Of a stretch of DNA of 20,096 bases, positions 1-13,100 are shown piece after piece. Source of the stretch: Chara braunii. Taxonomy: Eukaryota > Streptophyta > Charophyceae > Charales > Characeae. Positions within the stretch are counted from its first letter, which is position 1; every line of letters starts with the position of its first letter. The notes beneath the pieces were generated by a model. That model was not told the origin of the DNA. It saw only the letters and a list, made by a program, of their open reading frames with translations, and ran no database searches. The stretch is taken from contig BFEA01000493.1 in assembly GCA_003427395.1 (NCBI GenBank), positions 271,880 through 291,975 on the forward strand, in the 5' to 3' direction. Both the position numbers and the translations under genes were made by a program.

Positions 1-52
<52 letters not shown>
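1..52. repeat. (GA)26 microsatellite
   Basis: The window opens inside an uninterrupted GA dinucleotide tract, so its true length is unknown. The stretch 53-601 is the tail of the upstream intron and holds only this tract and a TG tract. Confidence 0.97.
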
Positions 53-59
<7 letters not shown>

Positions 60-125
60 ATATGGTTGCCTGTATGGGATCACCAGCCCAGGGCTCTGCG
101 TGGGGGCTGGACTGAGATGTATTAC

Positions 126-128
<3 letters not shown>

Positions 129-163
<35 letters not shown>
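129..163. repeat. (TG)n microsatellite
   Basis: A perfect TG dinucleotide tract of about 17 units in the intron before exon 1. TG tracts also occur in intron 2. Confidence 0.96.
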
Positions 164-165
<2 letters not shown>

Positions 166-601
166 TTGGAGGTTATTGAGAGAAGGACGATGGTTGAGGG
201 AGTGGGATTATTCATCAGCAAAAAGTCACTGCGGCCTTCCTTCCTCCCTTTTTCTATCCTTCGCTTTCTCTCTCTAGCCTTTGTTCTTCTTCTCTCTCAT
301 GTGGGATGATGTAAGGAGGGAGTTTCCCTTCTGAGAGAGGACTGAAAGAATCTGGGAGTAATTGTGAGCAAATTTCTGTTGTGGACTGCTGAAGGGTTGA
401 TTAGGTGTCGCATTTCAGTCATAACATCCCCCTGCCGTGGCTATGTTTGTGAATTATATCTGACCATGTTTAGAACCCAGTTCGTCATTTCTGAGCATGG
501 ACGTAGCAGCAACCAGCCTGATGCTAACACCTGCTTAAGTGGACGCAGCATTTTGCCATGTAATGCTAACCGGTGAAACACCTTTGTGGCTGAACGCGCA
601 G

Positions 602-720
602 CAATGAACACTTTGAAGGAGCTGGTGGAGGGTTTCACAGATGAGCAGGTGGAAACGAATGCTGAGTTTGTAACGAGGCTTCTTGTCTACACGCCTGGCT
701 GGGCAGACAAGAACGTGCAG
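602..720 (+). CDS. MOR1: MOR1 exon 1 of window: TOG3, first HEAT repeat region
   Basis: This exon encodes a stretch ending in TPGWADKNVQ, matching PGWNEKNVQ of plant MOR1 and PGWKETNFQ of CKAP5. An in-frame stop at 574-576 and the only AG downstream of it (600-601) fix the acceptor, so the exon opens with the last two bases of a split codon. The donor follows CAG at 720 (GTTGGT) and leaves phase 0. The tubulin-contacting W-K-E-R loop that normally precedes this segment is not in the window and must lie in an upstream exon. The internal ATG at 604 is not a start codon. The open frame beyond 720 is intron read-through. Confidence 0.9.
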
Positions 721-3700
721 GTTGGTACCGTCAGCATTGCTGGGAATTTGGCCGGACTTCTCAATTGCGGGTCACCAGATCCGTATCTCTTGAAATTGCC
801 AAACATGGAAGTTGATTCCTTGATTACCACTGTGGAAAAGTACCTGAGTGTATGCGTCTTTCACTGCAACGCACCTGGGTGTTTGTGTGGTGATGTGCGT
901 TCTCACTGAGACAATCGTGTACTATTAAGCTGCAATTTAATCCCATCGGTATGCAACTGTGGTATGATCAGCGACTATTAAGCAGCAGTTATGTCGATGT
1001 TCCCGTTCATTTGACTGTTTGCTTGTATGCCGTCCGGTACTCTTGGCTTTTTCTCATGCATTGTCTGGTTTTCAATTGTTAAGTTTACCTCCTCTGTGAT
1101 ATTCAAGCTCGGGAAATCTCTTGTAATGGAGATGTTTGTCCTCAGTCTTTGTAAGTTTGTATTGAAATGGCCGCAATGCAGGAACTCTCCTTCGGCACTT
1201 CGACGTCCTGGGCTTAATGTAACTTTCAAGCTCATAATAGTTTCAATCTCATGCTCGCTAGTCTCCCACCTTTTCTGTCAAATCTTTTCTCCTTTGGTCT
1301 TCTCTGCAAGAATGTTCTTTCTTTTCTGTGGATCACTTCCTGTAGATCTCTGCCTGGATTCTACCTTTTGCGTAAACCATCAGTACAGGGCCATACATCG
1401 GCCGTGGGCCGCTCACCGCGAGTTTCGTAGGCGCCAAACGCAATGCCAGCCATTGATGAAATTTATGAACGGCACGCCAGCCAAGACTTAGGTGACCAAC
1501 GATTTCTCCAAGAGGCTGGGGCCATGCACGAGCGGTCTAATGATTCTCTCTTTATTTTCCCTCTGCGAAACCCTGTTCTCTTTTGACTTGTGTTTCTGCA
1601 TTGAATGTGTCGGTATATGGACTGTGTTCCTTTGTTTGTGTGGGTCCACGGCAGTAGTCGTGTAGGCTTACTGTATTCCCTTCATTTGTTTTAATCCTTG
1701 ATAGTCGTCTCAACAGTTTACCTTTGTGTTGTGTTTGTCGGACTTTGTCCATGATAGTTGTCTCTCTCGCCATCCTGCTTCATCATGCTCTCTTCCCATG
1801 CGTACACGCTGATTCTTTTGTCTGATGTCAGCTGCCTTTGTGGAAGCTCTGCTGTGAAACGTTTTTCACTTGCTAGCAGTAGCGAATGCAGATCCCAGGG
1901 CTCGATCCCTAGTTGATGCGAATGCGGAAGCTCTGACCTTACCTGTGTACAGTATTGAGTTGACCGCTGAGTGTTTGAACCCGTCACCTGTGTTTTGTTA
2001 GTTGTTTGTCTGTTGTAGGACTGTGCAGATGTAGTGATTCGATCTGTAGGTCTGTCGAGTAGGGGTCACAGCTCTGTAGAGGTCGTAGCTATGGGTCTAG
2101 TGAAAGGTCAAGGTCGTAGCTGCTACAGCCCTGAAAGGTCAAGGTCGTAGTTGCTACAGTACCCGAAAGGCCAAGTCCACAGACTTCCGGAAGGTCCCGG
2201 AAGTGGCCATTCGGAGTGGGCTCACGTTTAGGCAGAGGCAAGTGGGCAAGTGGTGGAGCCAACCTCAGTACGTTGGCAGTGCGACTGCAGTGAGTCTGCG
2301 GTGCAAACCCATGCAGTCAGCGGTACCTGTCCAGTCAGTCCCAGTCCAGTCCAGCAAGTACCATGAGGGACTGTGTGCACCATGGGCCGATGGAAAAGGG
2401 CAGACCAGCGAGTTACAGAAGTATAAATCAAGAGGCAGCGCCCAGCCATTGATTCATTCCTGTGTAAGCCATGCGGAAGCGCTGCCATAGCGACTTGTGC
2501 GAGGTGGTCTGCAGTGAGCCCGAGGACGAAGTGGGCAAGAAGGAAGTTAGCCATAGCAATAGAGTAGCAGCGGCCATAGCCGCCATAGCTGTAGGTGTGT
2601 GCCGGTGTGTGCGAGTGTACAGGGTGTTGCGTGTGGGATATCCAGGGTGATCCTGTGTGCGAACAGCAGTGTTGAGTAAGTGACGAACAGAGAGTTGTAC
2701 AGGCGATGTGGCGCCATAGCCGTTTGAAGCGAACTTGTATCTGAGCTGCGTTCTTGGTACTATATCTCTGAGTTCTGATTGGGCGCTTCGCCAGTTTGCT
2801 GCGCAACCTGTTTGCATGCATGTGAAGTGTGAATGAAAACGAGTCTGATTGCAGCTGCCATCTTTGCCTTCGGTTTGTGAAGTAATGTTTTGACAATGAC
2901 ATTGTGCAGTCATATAGCGCTTCGCCAATTAATTTTGAAATTTGAATTTGGAATATGTGCATTTGTGCAGGTTGTCCAGAAAATGCTCGAAACTGTCACC
3001 GTTATTATCCAAAAAATACCCTTGATGACCAAAAGGTGTGCAGCGATCTGCATAGCTGGTAGGTTCAATATTCTGGAAATGGGTAGCTCCTCAAGTTCAT
3101 AGTTTGGAATGCCGATTTCACGATTCTTCTGTTTTTCCCCCTCAAAAAAAAAAAAAGCTTCTTCTATTCTGGGCAGCAGCAGTCCGGTTCCTTTTCCACC
3201 GGCAAGTCGTAATGGAAATAAAATTGTACGCCACTCTTCCTCTCGTTACAGCCCGGGGGACCCTGTCAGCATTGATTGCTTCTCGAAGTGAAGGATTCAG
3301 TGCCAGTTAAGCCCTTGCTTGGAAATGATCCCACCCCCTAGTACCCGAACCCTGTCCAAATGATTCTATTTGAGAAGCGCACATAAAGTTGCCCTCCTTT
3401 TGTGCTGACAAATGTTTATGAAGTTTTTCTTGCGAGTTGACCCTGGCTTCACTGCTTGTTTAGGAAGTAGGGAGTCTATTATAAACCTTGATTATGCTGC
3501 TCTTTAGTCTCTTCGATGTCATTCTATTGCAGCACCTTCGTTTCACCTCTGATTCACATACCTTGGATTTTGTCTGCTGTCTATGACGACTTTGCTTGTA
3601 TTTTGCTGCTTTGAGCGTTTGATCAACTTTGATGTCATTTATCGCATAACCTTTGTTTCTCTGCTGATTCGCATACCTTGAATTCTGCGCTGAGTATTTG

Positions 3701-4060
3701 GAGATTGGTTCCACTGGGGACTTGGTTTTATGTGTGTTCTAGCATTCTGCATTTTTGTGCTTTCTGCAACCACTGCACTCATTTTTGGAAGCAGTCCTTG
3801 TTGACCTTACCAGCATCTCAAAGCATTTTTTATTTTTTCATAATGCGGCACCTAGAGTCCTCAATTTACCTGGTTTTTGCAGACCTTGCGGACTCCCCTT
3901 TTTTTGTGCGGGGAGTTGGTCGGGCGCCGGTTCAAATCTCTGCGTGCACGGGGGTGGTCCTGTGGCTGACTGTAGTTCAACTGGGTAACCAGCCCAGAAA
4001 TCATACGTGCATGTAGTGGCTCGTGGATAAACCGTTGGATGATTACTACTGTCTTGTGTG

Positions 4061-4109
<49 letters not shown>

Positions 4110-4131
4110 TTGAAGGACATTACAGCCATGC

Positions 4132-4169
<38 letters not shown>

Positions 4170-7100
4170 TCGAAGGACACTACAGCCATGCAGGGGCGGG
4201 GTGTATATCAGGAGACTGGCATGGATCCACTTTTGTACACTGTTTCATGGCTGTAGTGGTTAAGAGACTCGGCTCTTGAGGGTGAGGGCGTCGGTTCGAA
4301 TCCGTGCGTGCATGGAGGAGGTCCTCTGGCTGAAAAAGTGCAGACTTTCTTGGTTGAATTGAACCGATCTGCCTTCCTTTTTCCTTAATAACACAGCCTG
4401 AAGACTAGGCCACTGCGGCGGCATCGGCTACTTTCTGAAATGCTAACCTAATAGGCACTGTAGATTGGAGCTTAGTTCCTATATGTGTGAGTTGAATGTT
4501 GTAGAAAGGATGATTTTAGGATCCGTGTATGTCATCCTTGTATGGTGGCCATGCCAGCCTCCTCTGTATGTAACACAGATGTTGGGAGAGAAAGCCAGAA
4601 ATGTTTTGACATGCAACACTGTAGGGCATGACTTGAGTATTTGAGAATGATTGTTTTTTTGGCTTATAACTTATAATTTATAACGAACTTTTTTTTTTTT
4701 TTTAAATAGCATATGGTCCTGCCTGAGCCTCGCTCCATATCCATTCTTGGGAGCATCAGCCCGTTTCTGTTTCCCCCGGCAAGTCATAAAAATATATATA
4801 CCATCTTTGCAACCTCAGGCTTCCTTCCGTAAGGCCAAAGGACCCTCTATTTCTTCGGACTTGTGGAAGATTGGATGACCGCTTGCCAGGCAGGCTTGGA
4901 CATGAGAACTGAATGGTAGGAGCGGAACCTGTGTTAATTGGCATACTTGATACCCAGTATTACTCTCTCGGTTGACCTCTTTCTCCTTTGATGTGGAAGT
5001 TTTTGACTCTAGTTTTCCCTTGTCAGAAATTGTCTCCTGCCGCCTGCGTATCAATCCCAGAGCGGAGCAAGTGCTTCTTCAGTCCTCATAAGCTGCATCC
5101 TTATTGATGTCGCAGAGTTGTGCCAATCCTCCCACCTGACATCGAGTCTGTAAAAGTACACCGCCTGCCCCTGGCTAGCAAACGTATTTCAGCTTGGCTT
5201 GACAACTTTCTTGCTCTGAGCCTGGGTTTTGCTGGACTTGGATTTAGCTCTCCGAGAGTTGCAGGATGTTCCGGCGGCTATCATGTACATCGTGCATAAC
5301 CAAAGCTTGCCCCGTGAACACCTGGTGCTGTCTGAAGTTATGCTTCATCTCTCTCTCGCCCAGAATGTCAGGTTGCCGATGAAACCAAACCGCATCTTCT
5401 CTGGCTTGCTGAAGTGGGAAGGGGTATTAGTCCAGAGAAGAAGTTGGATGGGCTGTCCAAGGAACGGATTCCATAGCCCAGAAATTCCTCGTCTCCCCAA
5501 CACAGGTGTGCCTTAGAAGTGGGTACTATCACGGCTTGCATGAACCGTGACCAATGTTTTAGCGATGGATGTTTGACTTTGAATGTTTGTTGGTCTCTCA
5601 TGATTCAGGAGTCATTGAGAAGGTCGGTGACATTAAGCTGCGGATTCAGTCAATTGCTTGTTTGACTGCTTATTGCGAAGCTGTTGGTCCACAATTTGTG
5701 TTCAACAGAGTGAGTAAACTTCATAGCCTTCTGTACTCCTGTTGAAGTACGCGTATATCGTATGTATGTACATGTTTCTTAGTGCCTCGTCTTACCTGTT
5801 GTATGCATACATGTCCATTGGACTCTTCTTGGCTGTGTGCAAGCATGTCGTATACTTGTCGAGGACAATTGTTCGCATGTTGTAAGCTTGATGAATGGTA
5901 CTAAGTAGGGCGCTGGCCTATATGTGCTGCTGACTTGTGTGAGCGTAGCCATTTTTCATTTTAATTTGTATATGGATATCTGGACAACATGATGGATCAT
6001 AGAAAAGGGAAGATTCTCACTTGTGTCAGTTCTTCGTGTTTGCAGATGTATAAACTGACAAAGGAGCACAGGAATCCGAAGGTTCTGAGCGAGGGAGTTC
6101 TTTTCATGGTTTCTGCTATTGATGAATTTGGCCTCACATATTTGAAAATGAAGGTGCGGCATTGATTCTCCTCCCATCCATTCCAACTTGTCGATTAGGG
6201 TCATTATGGAGGGCCAGTTTTCAATATGTAATGATTCAAATTTGCAAGATCGTCTGACTTTTGTTACAGGTTACCCTATCAAGGAGCTAATTATTGTTGT
6301 ATATTGGAAAAGTGAAGTCGAGGATGGAACCGCTCTCTGTGACGAGAAAACCATCACAGAACAATTGAATTGGCCAGAATAATGAAATTTGGTACCGCCC
6401 AAGTTTTCAATATGTTTATGATTCAAATTTTCAAGATCGACCGACTTTTGTGACAGGTTTACCCTATCAAGAGCTAATTATTGTGGTACATTTGAAATGT
6501 GAAGTTGATGATGGTACTGTCACTAAAAATAGGCAAGAATAGTTTAATTTGGTTATTTGAACGCAAAGAGCAGAAGCCAGACCATCACCGAACAAGTCTC
6601 AGGGTCGCAGCTTTTGGAAAAGTCTTTAGTTCACCAACTGGGGGCGGTCCGCTCAGCTGGCACACGCAATGAACTGTTGAAATACAGACCCGAGTTCGAA
6701 TCCAGATGCAATCAGATGAACAAAATCAAATGGTTCTGAATTACCTAGGGGCGGTCAGCTCGAAGATGATATCTCAAGACCGTCACCCTTTTCCGAAAAA
6801 AAAGGGAAGTCGTAGATTCCAGGGCTTAAGTCGGTCTTTAAGTCAGTAGACCTGGGATGCCACCTTACCTCGAATTTTTCAGGCTGTTATTCTTGTCTAG
6901 ATGTTCATCCAAGTGTATGCCACCTTACCTCGAATTTTTCAGGCTGTTTTTCTTGCTGAGTTTCTGGTTTGCCATCCAACTTATGTTTTTCCGATCATGG
7001 TACTGTTCTTGTGACGAGGCAGAGGCAGAGCAGCGAGGCTGGGAGATAGAGGGAGAGTGAGAGCATACACACACGCTCACTCGACTCGATGCAGACTCGA

Positions 7101-10100
7101 CGGATGCAGGCACAAAGTTGCAAAAGTCGCAAAGTTGCAGTCTTGAATTCCCAAACACAATGTCGAATCGAAGTCGCACTGATCACAAGCACTGAGGCTG
7201 AAAACTTGTTGTCTGTACTGTGCTCGTGTCCGTACTTAAGTACCGGATTCAAGTACGGTCCTGAGGGTGAAAGTGAAAATTGAAAATCGAAAGTCTGAGA
7301 GTGGGCGCCAGAATGCGGGATGGTGCCAAGTGTTCAAAATCCGAAAGTCGAAAAAGAAGGAATTTGACAACAGGCACCACCAGAATGCAATTGGTGCCAA
7401 CTGTCCAAAATCGGAAAAGCAAAAAAAGTAGAACAAAACAAAAGAATTGTGAAAACAAGAAAAACAAAACAAATACAGCAAGCTGGCGGATGGTAATCCG
7501 CAGACCAGGGATTGAGCCCTGGCGGAGTACGTGACAGTTGTGTAACACATCTTTTTGTTCATTGAATCCTTTTTTCAAAGACTCTGAACAGAAACTGAGC
7601 TCGTTAGGAAACCCGGGTGGAGGCTGAATCTCAAAATGAGTGGCCAGATTGAAAGCGCAATAGCTTCATCGCGCCGAAAATGGATCGGGGCTCAAGTCGT
7701 TCACCGAAGCGACGAAACCAAACAAAAGCAATGTTGCGAACGCCTCTCCAGGCACGCAGCAGGACATGCTGGATACGAAGTGCTATTGTTTGTCATTGAT
7801 CTTCAGGGTCAGTAGCGGAACGTTCTGCAAGTTGAAGAAGGAAGGCGCTGAAGGCGTCGTCTGAGTCTCTATATAGATAGGCCGAAGGCGCCCGTATCTA
7901 TTAACTGAGTTAACTCAATGATACTACTTCGCTGCCTAACCTCTGCGCTCCTGTCCTTATCTGAGGACGTTGATATCGAAGAGATCTTGTGGCACCCACC
8001 ACTACGCGGGCACCTAAGAGTAAATACTCGCAGTGGTTAACCGATTCTGTGATATCGATTGCCTAGTGTGAGTATGCCCTCTAAAGTTTGTGCTTTTCAC
8101 TGATTGTGGCTGCAGAAAAATGTATCCTCGGGGGGGCTCCTGAGTCTTGCCCCTTCTTTTTTCTCGTTTTTTTATAAGAAAATGGGGCCCTTTTAGGGTA
8201 TTCTGTTTAACAAAAATTCGGGAATCCCTCCACATACAACTCGGAAAATAAAGGCCGGGACCACTACCCAGTTTTGGTGCAGGTTTTGGGAACACAGACC
8301 AGGAGCAGAAATGGCCAGATCAGGACCGCCGCTGCACACTGCCCGTATCTTTCCTTTTGCCATGGTCTCCCAGACCTTGCCAGGAACTTCTGAGCTCTAT
8401 CTTCAGGTGTGGTCCCGGCCAATCTCCTTACGAGGTAGTGTTTCTGAACAGTCTGGGTTGTCTTACTGGGCGCTTGTTCTGGATCCGCTTGCATCGTTTT
8501 GTGTAAGTTTATAAAGAGAAGGGTCTTCGATATGGAAATGAAATTATACTCGAGAAACAGGCACAAAAAAAAATAGACCATGTCATGTTTCGAACTGAAT
8601 GAATTGGAAGCAAGCACACCAGGAGCAGGATCTGGTGCTGTGGCTGCCACAAGAATATTCTTAAGCACCCATTTCTGAAAGAATTTTCACTAATTGTGCG
8701 ACAGTCTATCTTCTCTTTTTTCAGGATCTCTCAGTCCAGTGTGTCTCATACAAATGTGTTTGTGGTCCTGTCCGACCTCTTCACGATGTATAGTTTCTGA
8801 ATGTTGTGGGTCGTCTGACCGGTCTGGGTTGCATGTTTTTGGCGCTGCAAATTTTTTTCTCCCCAGGATCTCCTTGACTTTGCAAGGGACTTTTGCTTGC
8901 AATCAAGTGTTCCTGCCGTGCGGAATGGAGCAGTAAAGCTGTTGGGGGTTGTTCACAAGTGGATTGGACCTGGTGAGTTACGATGTTCTCCAACTTTTCC
9001 CTCGATTCCTGAGTTGAATGATATGGTTCACGACATGGGTTTTGGGGTGCACAGGGTGGATTTCATGCATCAGAGTTATTGCTATTGAAGGTTTTCGACT
9101 GTTTTTTTTTTGGCCATGATTTTGATTTTCTTTTTGCACTTTTTCATGGGGAATGCTCGAGCATGGGTTGAAGCTAGGATGAGCGTACCCTAAGCACTAC
9201 TGTCTGTTCTGCTTTGGATGTGAGAGATGGGTAATTGGTTGAGTTGCAGTTTGTGCTTTACGAGTCTCGGCATGTGATTCCTACAGCAAGTTTCAGCGAT
9301 GTTGTTTTCCGCAAACCGTCATCTGAAACCCCCCTTGCTTGGGGACTCTGTGGGGTCCTCATTTGTGTGGCAGTCATTTATGTGGAGTTGTATGGAAAAA
9401 AAATGGTGCATTCTGAACGCCTGGCTAGCTGAGAGCAGGTCGCTCCAGGTCATGGCTGGTAGTGTCGGTTGTCTCATGCATTTAGCATTGAGGGCCACAG
9501 CTTTCGGGAGGACCCAAAAAAAATGGATCTGTCCCGGATTATGATAATTTTGCCTTTAATCTATGTCTTTAGGCCAGTGTGCTCTCCTGCGTAGGTGTAT
9601 TGGTCAATTGGTCATGGCATCAGGAGGAGCCAGTGTGCTCCCCGTCTGTTTGTGATGGCCGCAGCTTTCAGGAGGACCCAATGGATCTGTCCCGGGGTGT
9701 GATGTTTTTGCCTCGAATCCATGTCCGTAGGCCAGTGTGCTCTCCTTCGTAGGAGTATTCGACAATTGGCCATGGCATCAGGAGGAGCCAATGTGCTGTC
9801 CTTCCGTTTGTGGAGTGATGACGTCACGTGTGGGAAGCACGTGTTGTGAGTCATGGCAGAGATTTCAGTCTCTTGATATCCACTTCTGCTTCTCACTGAC
9901 TTGCAATTTGTGGTTGTGTCCATACCTCCAGTTGTTAAGGTTTCATTGCTGCTGCTTCTAGGCTAGCGGCTGGTTGTCATTCTCCATTGGATTTGTGTGA
10001 CTGTGGGGTGCTCCCTGTGTTCCTCTGATGGGGGCTCTTGTTTTTTTTTTTTTTTTTTTTTTTTTTGAATGGCTGACTGTTGAAACCGGCTGGCGGTTGA

Positions 10101-13100
10101 TCAGACTGGTCCTCACTCAGCAGGAGAGAGCGAGGGAGAATGAACACGTGCAAATTTCAAACGCAAAGTTGAGAACTTCTTGGTGGAAACATTGCATCAC
10201 TTTTCGTCGAGATCCCCCCCCCCCCTCCTCCGTTTCCTCCCTTTTGGTATGCATTACAGATGCTGACTACTCGAGATGGACCTTCTGTCGCTTGCTTGAT
10301 AACCCTACTGCCTCAGCGGGGCCCCTTACTACGGCTGTCAACAAGTTTTTGTTGCAGCAGGGCAGGACAAGTTGTACAGGATCTAGGAATAAGGGCTGTT
10401 TGTGAGGAATATCAGCTGTGAATCTCTTTTTTTTTAATACCAACAACAAAGAACCTTCGAGTCTGAGGGGCATCGGCTGTGAATCTTACGGACTTAGTGT
10501 TTTTTTCCCCTGCAGATCTGAAGAATTTTTTGACAGATGTGAAGCCAGCACAAATGGGGATTCTGGAGACAGAATTTGCAAAGAACCCATATGAGGTGAG
10601 CAACTCAGCTCTATGTTCTTGCAACCGCATGCGAGATATCGTACATTCATATCACTGTCTGATTGTTGCCACGCCAATTATTGTGAGATATGCACATCGT
10701 GGGCCGATCGGTACTGTGAGATCTATGTGTGTTGACAATGGTTGAAGCTCTACCCCCCACCTGCATGTCAGATCACTTCCTGTTCTTGTTAGTGTTTCTT
10801 TTGATGAAGAAAAAATAGTGCCTGCTTTTGTCTAGGTCCGAGTAATCCTTTCATGGGGGACATCTGAGTACACAAATTCATAAGTTTCTGCGATATGTGG
10901 CTTTGGCACTGTTTACGATCGTGTGGCCTCGCTTGCAATAATAGGGGCAAGGACGTATGGAAGGGGATGGGTGTTTATGTGGAGGGATGCAGGGGGGTAA
11001 GAGAAGGCATGGAGAGTGATTATGACCTGTCATGTCACCCACAAGGGGGGAAGAGAAGGCATAGAGACAGTCATTGTGACCTGTCACCCGCTTCGTGAAG
11101 TATGCTATCCTTGTAGTTTGGTGCCTCCGAGCAATAATGTCTCGCGTCTTCCTTGTGGATTTAGTAGTCAACTAGAAATGGTTGGTAATCTCTCACCTGA
11201 TTGGAGGCTATGGGTTTGCGTGCGTTTCCATGTTCTTGCACATGCAGGGATCACCCGCTGCCAACAGAACAGTTCGAGCACCTGTAGCGGTAGACGGGGG
11301 TGGTGGTGGGGTTGGAGTGGATGGACTTCCAAGGGAGGACATCACACCAAAAGTGACGGCAGGCTTACTGAAAGGCTTCTCTAGCAGCGATTGGAAGGTA
11401 TGTACTGTGTATGTGATATGAAGTATCAAGAAATGAAGCAGTACGAGTATCACTGGTGCAAATTCTCAGAATCTGTCTGCATTCGAGTTCACTGGCCAGT
11501 GTCGTTGTTGCTTTTGTCACATGATGTCCAGGTTCCAAGGGCGGGCAGTGTGTTTGCGGTGCAAGGTTGGATTATGTTCCCTTGTTTTCTTTGGTCGGTC
11601 AGTAACGTCAAGTCATTCTAGGCTTATCCTGTCCACCACACACAGGCATACCGCCTGTCGGGTTCTGAACAGAACTCACTTCTATCCCAAGACTACAATC
11701 CATAGTCATGGCATCTTGCCTACCTTCAACAATCTTTCTGCGTTGTCACTTGCCGAAGTATCCATTTTAATTGTTGCTTGCGAGAATGTGTAGTATTTGA
11801 ATTTGATACTTCCCCCCAGAATATATGGGGTGTGTGCGAGTTTGGGTTTTAAAAAAGAAGTAAAAAAAGAAACATGCAGATTTGACCGAGTTGAATCCAC
11901 TCTGGGCACCACCATCTATGCGGTGTGCTTATAGGTTGTCTGACCAATGCTTTCATCGTCACAAATTGTTTGGCCGTCAATGGATGAAACTGAGGTTTAC
12001 TTGTTCTATGCTCGTGAAGTCCGTGGATGTCATTTGCAGATGCCCTTCATGGATTTTCATTTGCGGATTTCATACGAATGCTGTGATTTAGGTTTTGTGC
12101 AATCGTCGTTGTTTCTCCGGATTGACAAGTGATTGGCGCTGCAACTACAGGTCAGGCAGGACTCCATACATGGAGTGGATCGTATACTGGAGGAAGCAAA
12201 TAAAAGGATTCTTCCCAATGGGACAGGTATGTGGGATATATGCCAGTCTTTCGTGTTTCCTTCTGGTCGGATTACTCCGTGTTCTTACTGTATGGAAGAG
12301 TTGCTATGTGTTGTTATGAGGCTCACAGAGTGGTTTGATGGTCTAAAAAAAACGCATTTGGGGCCTCCTGTTTTTCCAGGGGCTCTGTTCTGACTGCGTC
12401 TTAGTCGGATCTAATCTAAATTATTATGGGGTCTTTTCGGGGAGCGTTCGTAGTATATGGCCTGTAGATAGGCACGAAATGTGTTGAGAATCCTAAACCC
12501 TAAACCCTAAACCCTGGCCGCCTAGAAGTATGTGCTGTTATCCATACGATTTCATGATATGATGTTATTCATTTCGGAAGATCAGCCCCCATTCCGACCG
12601 CTAGAACCTGTGCTTAGAAAAGAAAAAAGAAAAAAAGGAAAGCAAAGAACAGAACAGAAAGAAAAAAAGATTAGTACGTAGCTCGCTGAGATGTGTGAAT
12701 GATTAGGTGTCTAGTGTAAGACAGGTGTAGGAAAAGAAAATAGGCTAGCAAAAATACAGCTGTCCTCCATATGAGGAGAAGACAGACTGTATTTTATTTA
12801 AACCACTAGTACCATTGCCACTTCAGAAATGAGGGAGAATGCTAGCCCCTGAAGAATTTGGAGGCCAGGCCTGACGTCGGCTGCCATTGATAAATCTAAT
12901 CGGTGGCCTATGTTTCGTTTTGGCCTCCTGAAATGTCCGAGGCCCGCTATTTTTCAAACCGACCAAGGTACTAGTTGTGTGAAAAGAAGAAAAGAAAAGA
13001 AAAGAAAAGAAAAGAGATTAGCCTCGAACTTTGTAGGCACGCAATCGATAGGAGAATGATGTCAACAGACTATGATGACCTTTGTAGTGAATGTTTTGGT

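Larger units (their letters stand above)
3059..5608 (+). other. Intron 2
   Basis: This intron of 2,550 bases (GTAGGT to GATTCAG) carries a 116-base-period duplication (about 3490-3690), two tRNA-like SINE heads (3915-4010 and 4247-4400), and two (TG)n tracts each followed by the same short tail (4062-4200). It also has a T run at 4690-4703. From about 5050 to 5560 it shows fairly balanced, stop-poor sequence on both strands with no domain I can name; it may be a decayed transposon piece. Confidence 0.85.
6154..8866 (+). other. Intron 4
   Basis: This is the longest intron (2,713 bases, GTGCGG to TCCCCAG). In order it holds a 186-base-period tandem duplication (6213-6555), a tRNA-derived SINE (6640-6805), a 60-base duplication (6857-6955), and a purine-rich stretch with a two-copy repeat of about 68 bases (7300-7430). 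A tRNA T-arm-like hairpin sits near 7506-7526. The CG-richer block at 7575-8060 is unlike its surroundings and I do not recognise it. Two diverged related segments lie at about 8405-8470 and 8757-8830. Confidence 0.85.
8973..10515 (+). other. Intron 5
   Basis: This 1,543-base intron (GTGAGT to CCCTGCAG) contains a two-copy 164-base tandem repeat (9493-9816) and, just after it, overlapping bZIP-type palindromes (9819-9830). A 26-base T run (10041-10066) and a C run (10211-10223) follow. The T run starts open frames that encode homopolymer Phe and are not genes. Confidence 0.85.

Noticed and set aside
604-909. Reading 604-909 as a separate small gene starting at ATG 604.
   Set aside because: Only the part up to 720 matches TOG3. 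A good donor follows and the rest has no similarity to the family.
2228-2962. A 244-codon open frame on the minus strand, the longest in the window.
   Set aside because: No domain or family pattern is visible, it is rich in His, Ser and Thr from short repeated words, and it lies wholly in MOR1 intron 1 ending against exon 2.
5100-5601. Minus-strand frame as a LINE reverse-transcriptase remnant.
   Set aside because: The segment CWGDEEFLGYGI is suggestive, but no catalytic motif (such as YADD) or neighbouring RT blocks could be found.
7490-7530. A tRNA gene around the hairpin CCAGGGATTGAGCCCTGG.
   Set aside because: Only the T-arm/B-box is convincing; no acceptor stem, anticodon arm or good A-box. 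A similar antisense motif lies near 1893-1912, so a third decayed SINE type is possible.
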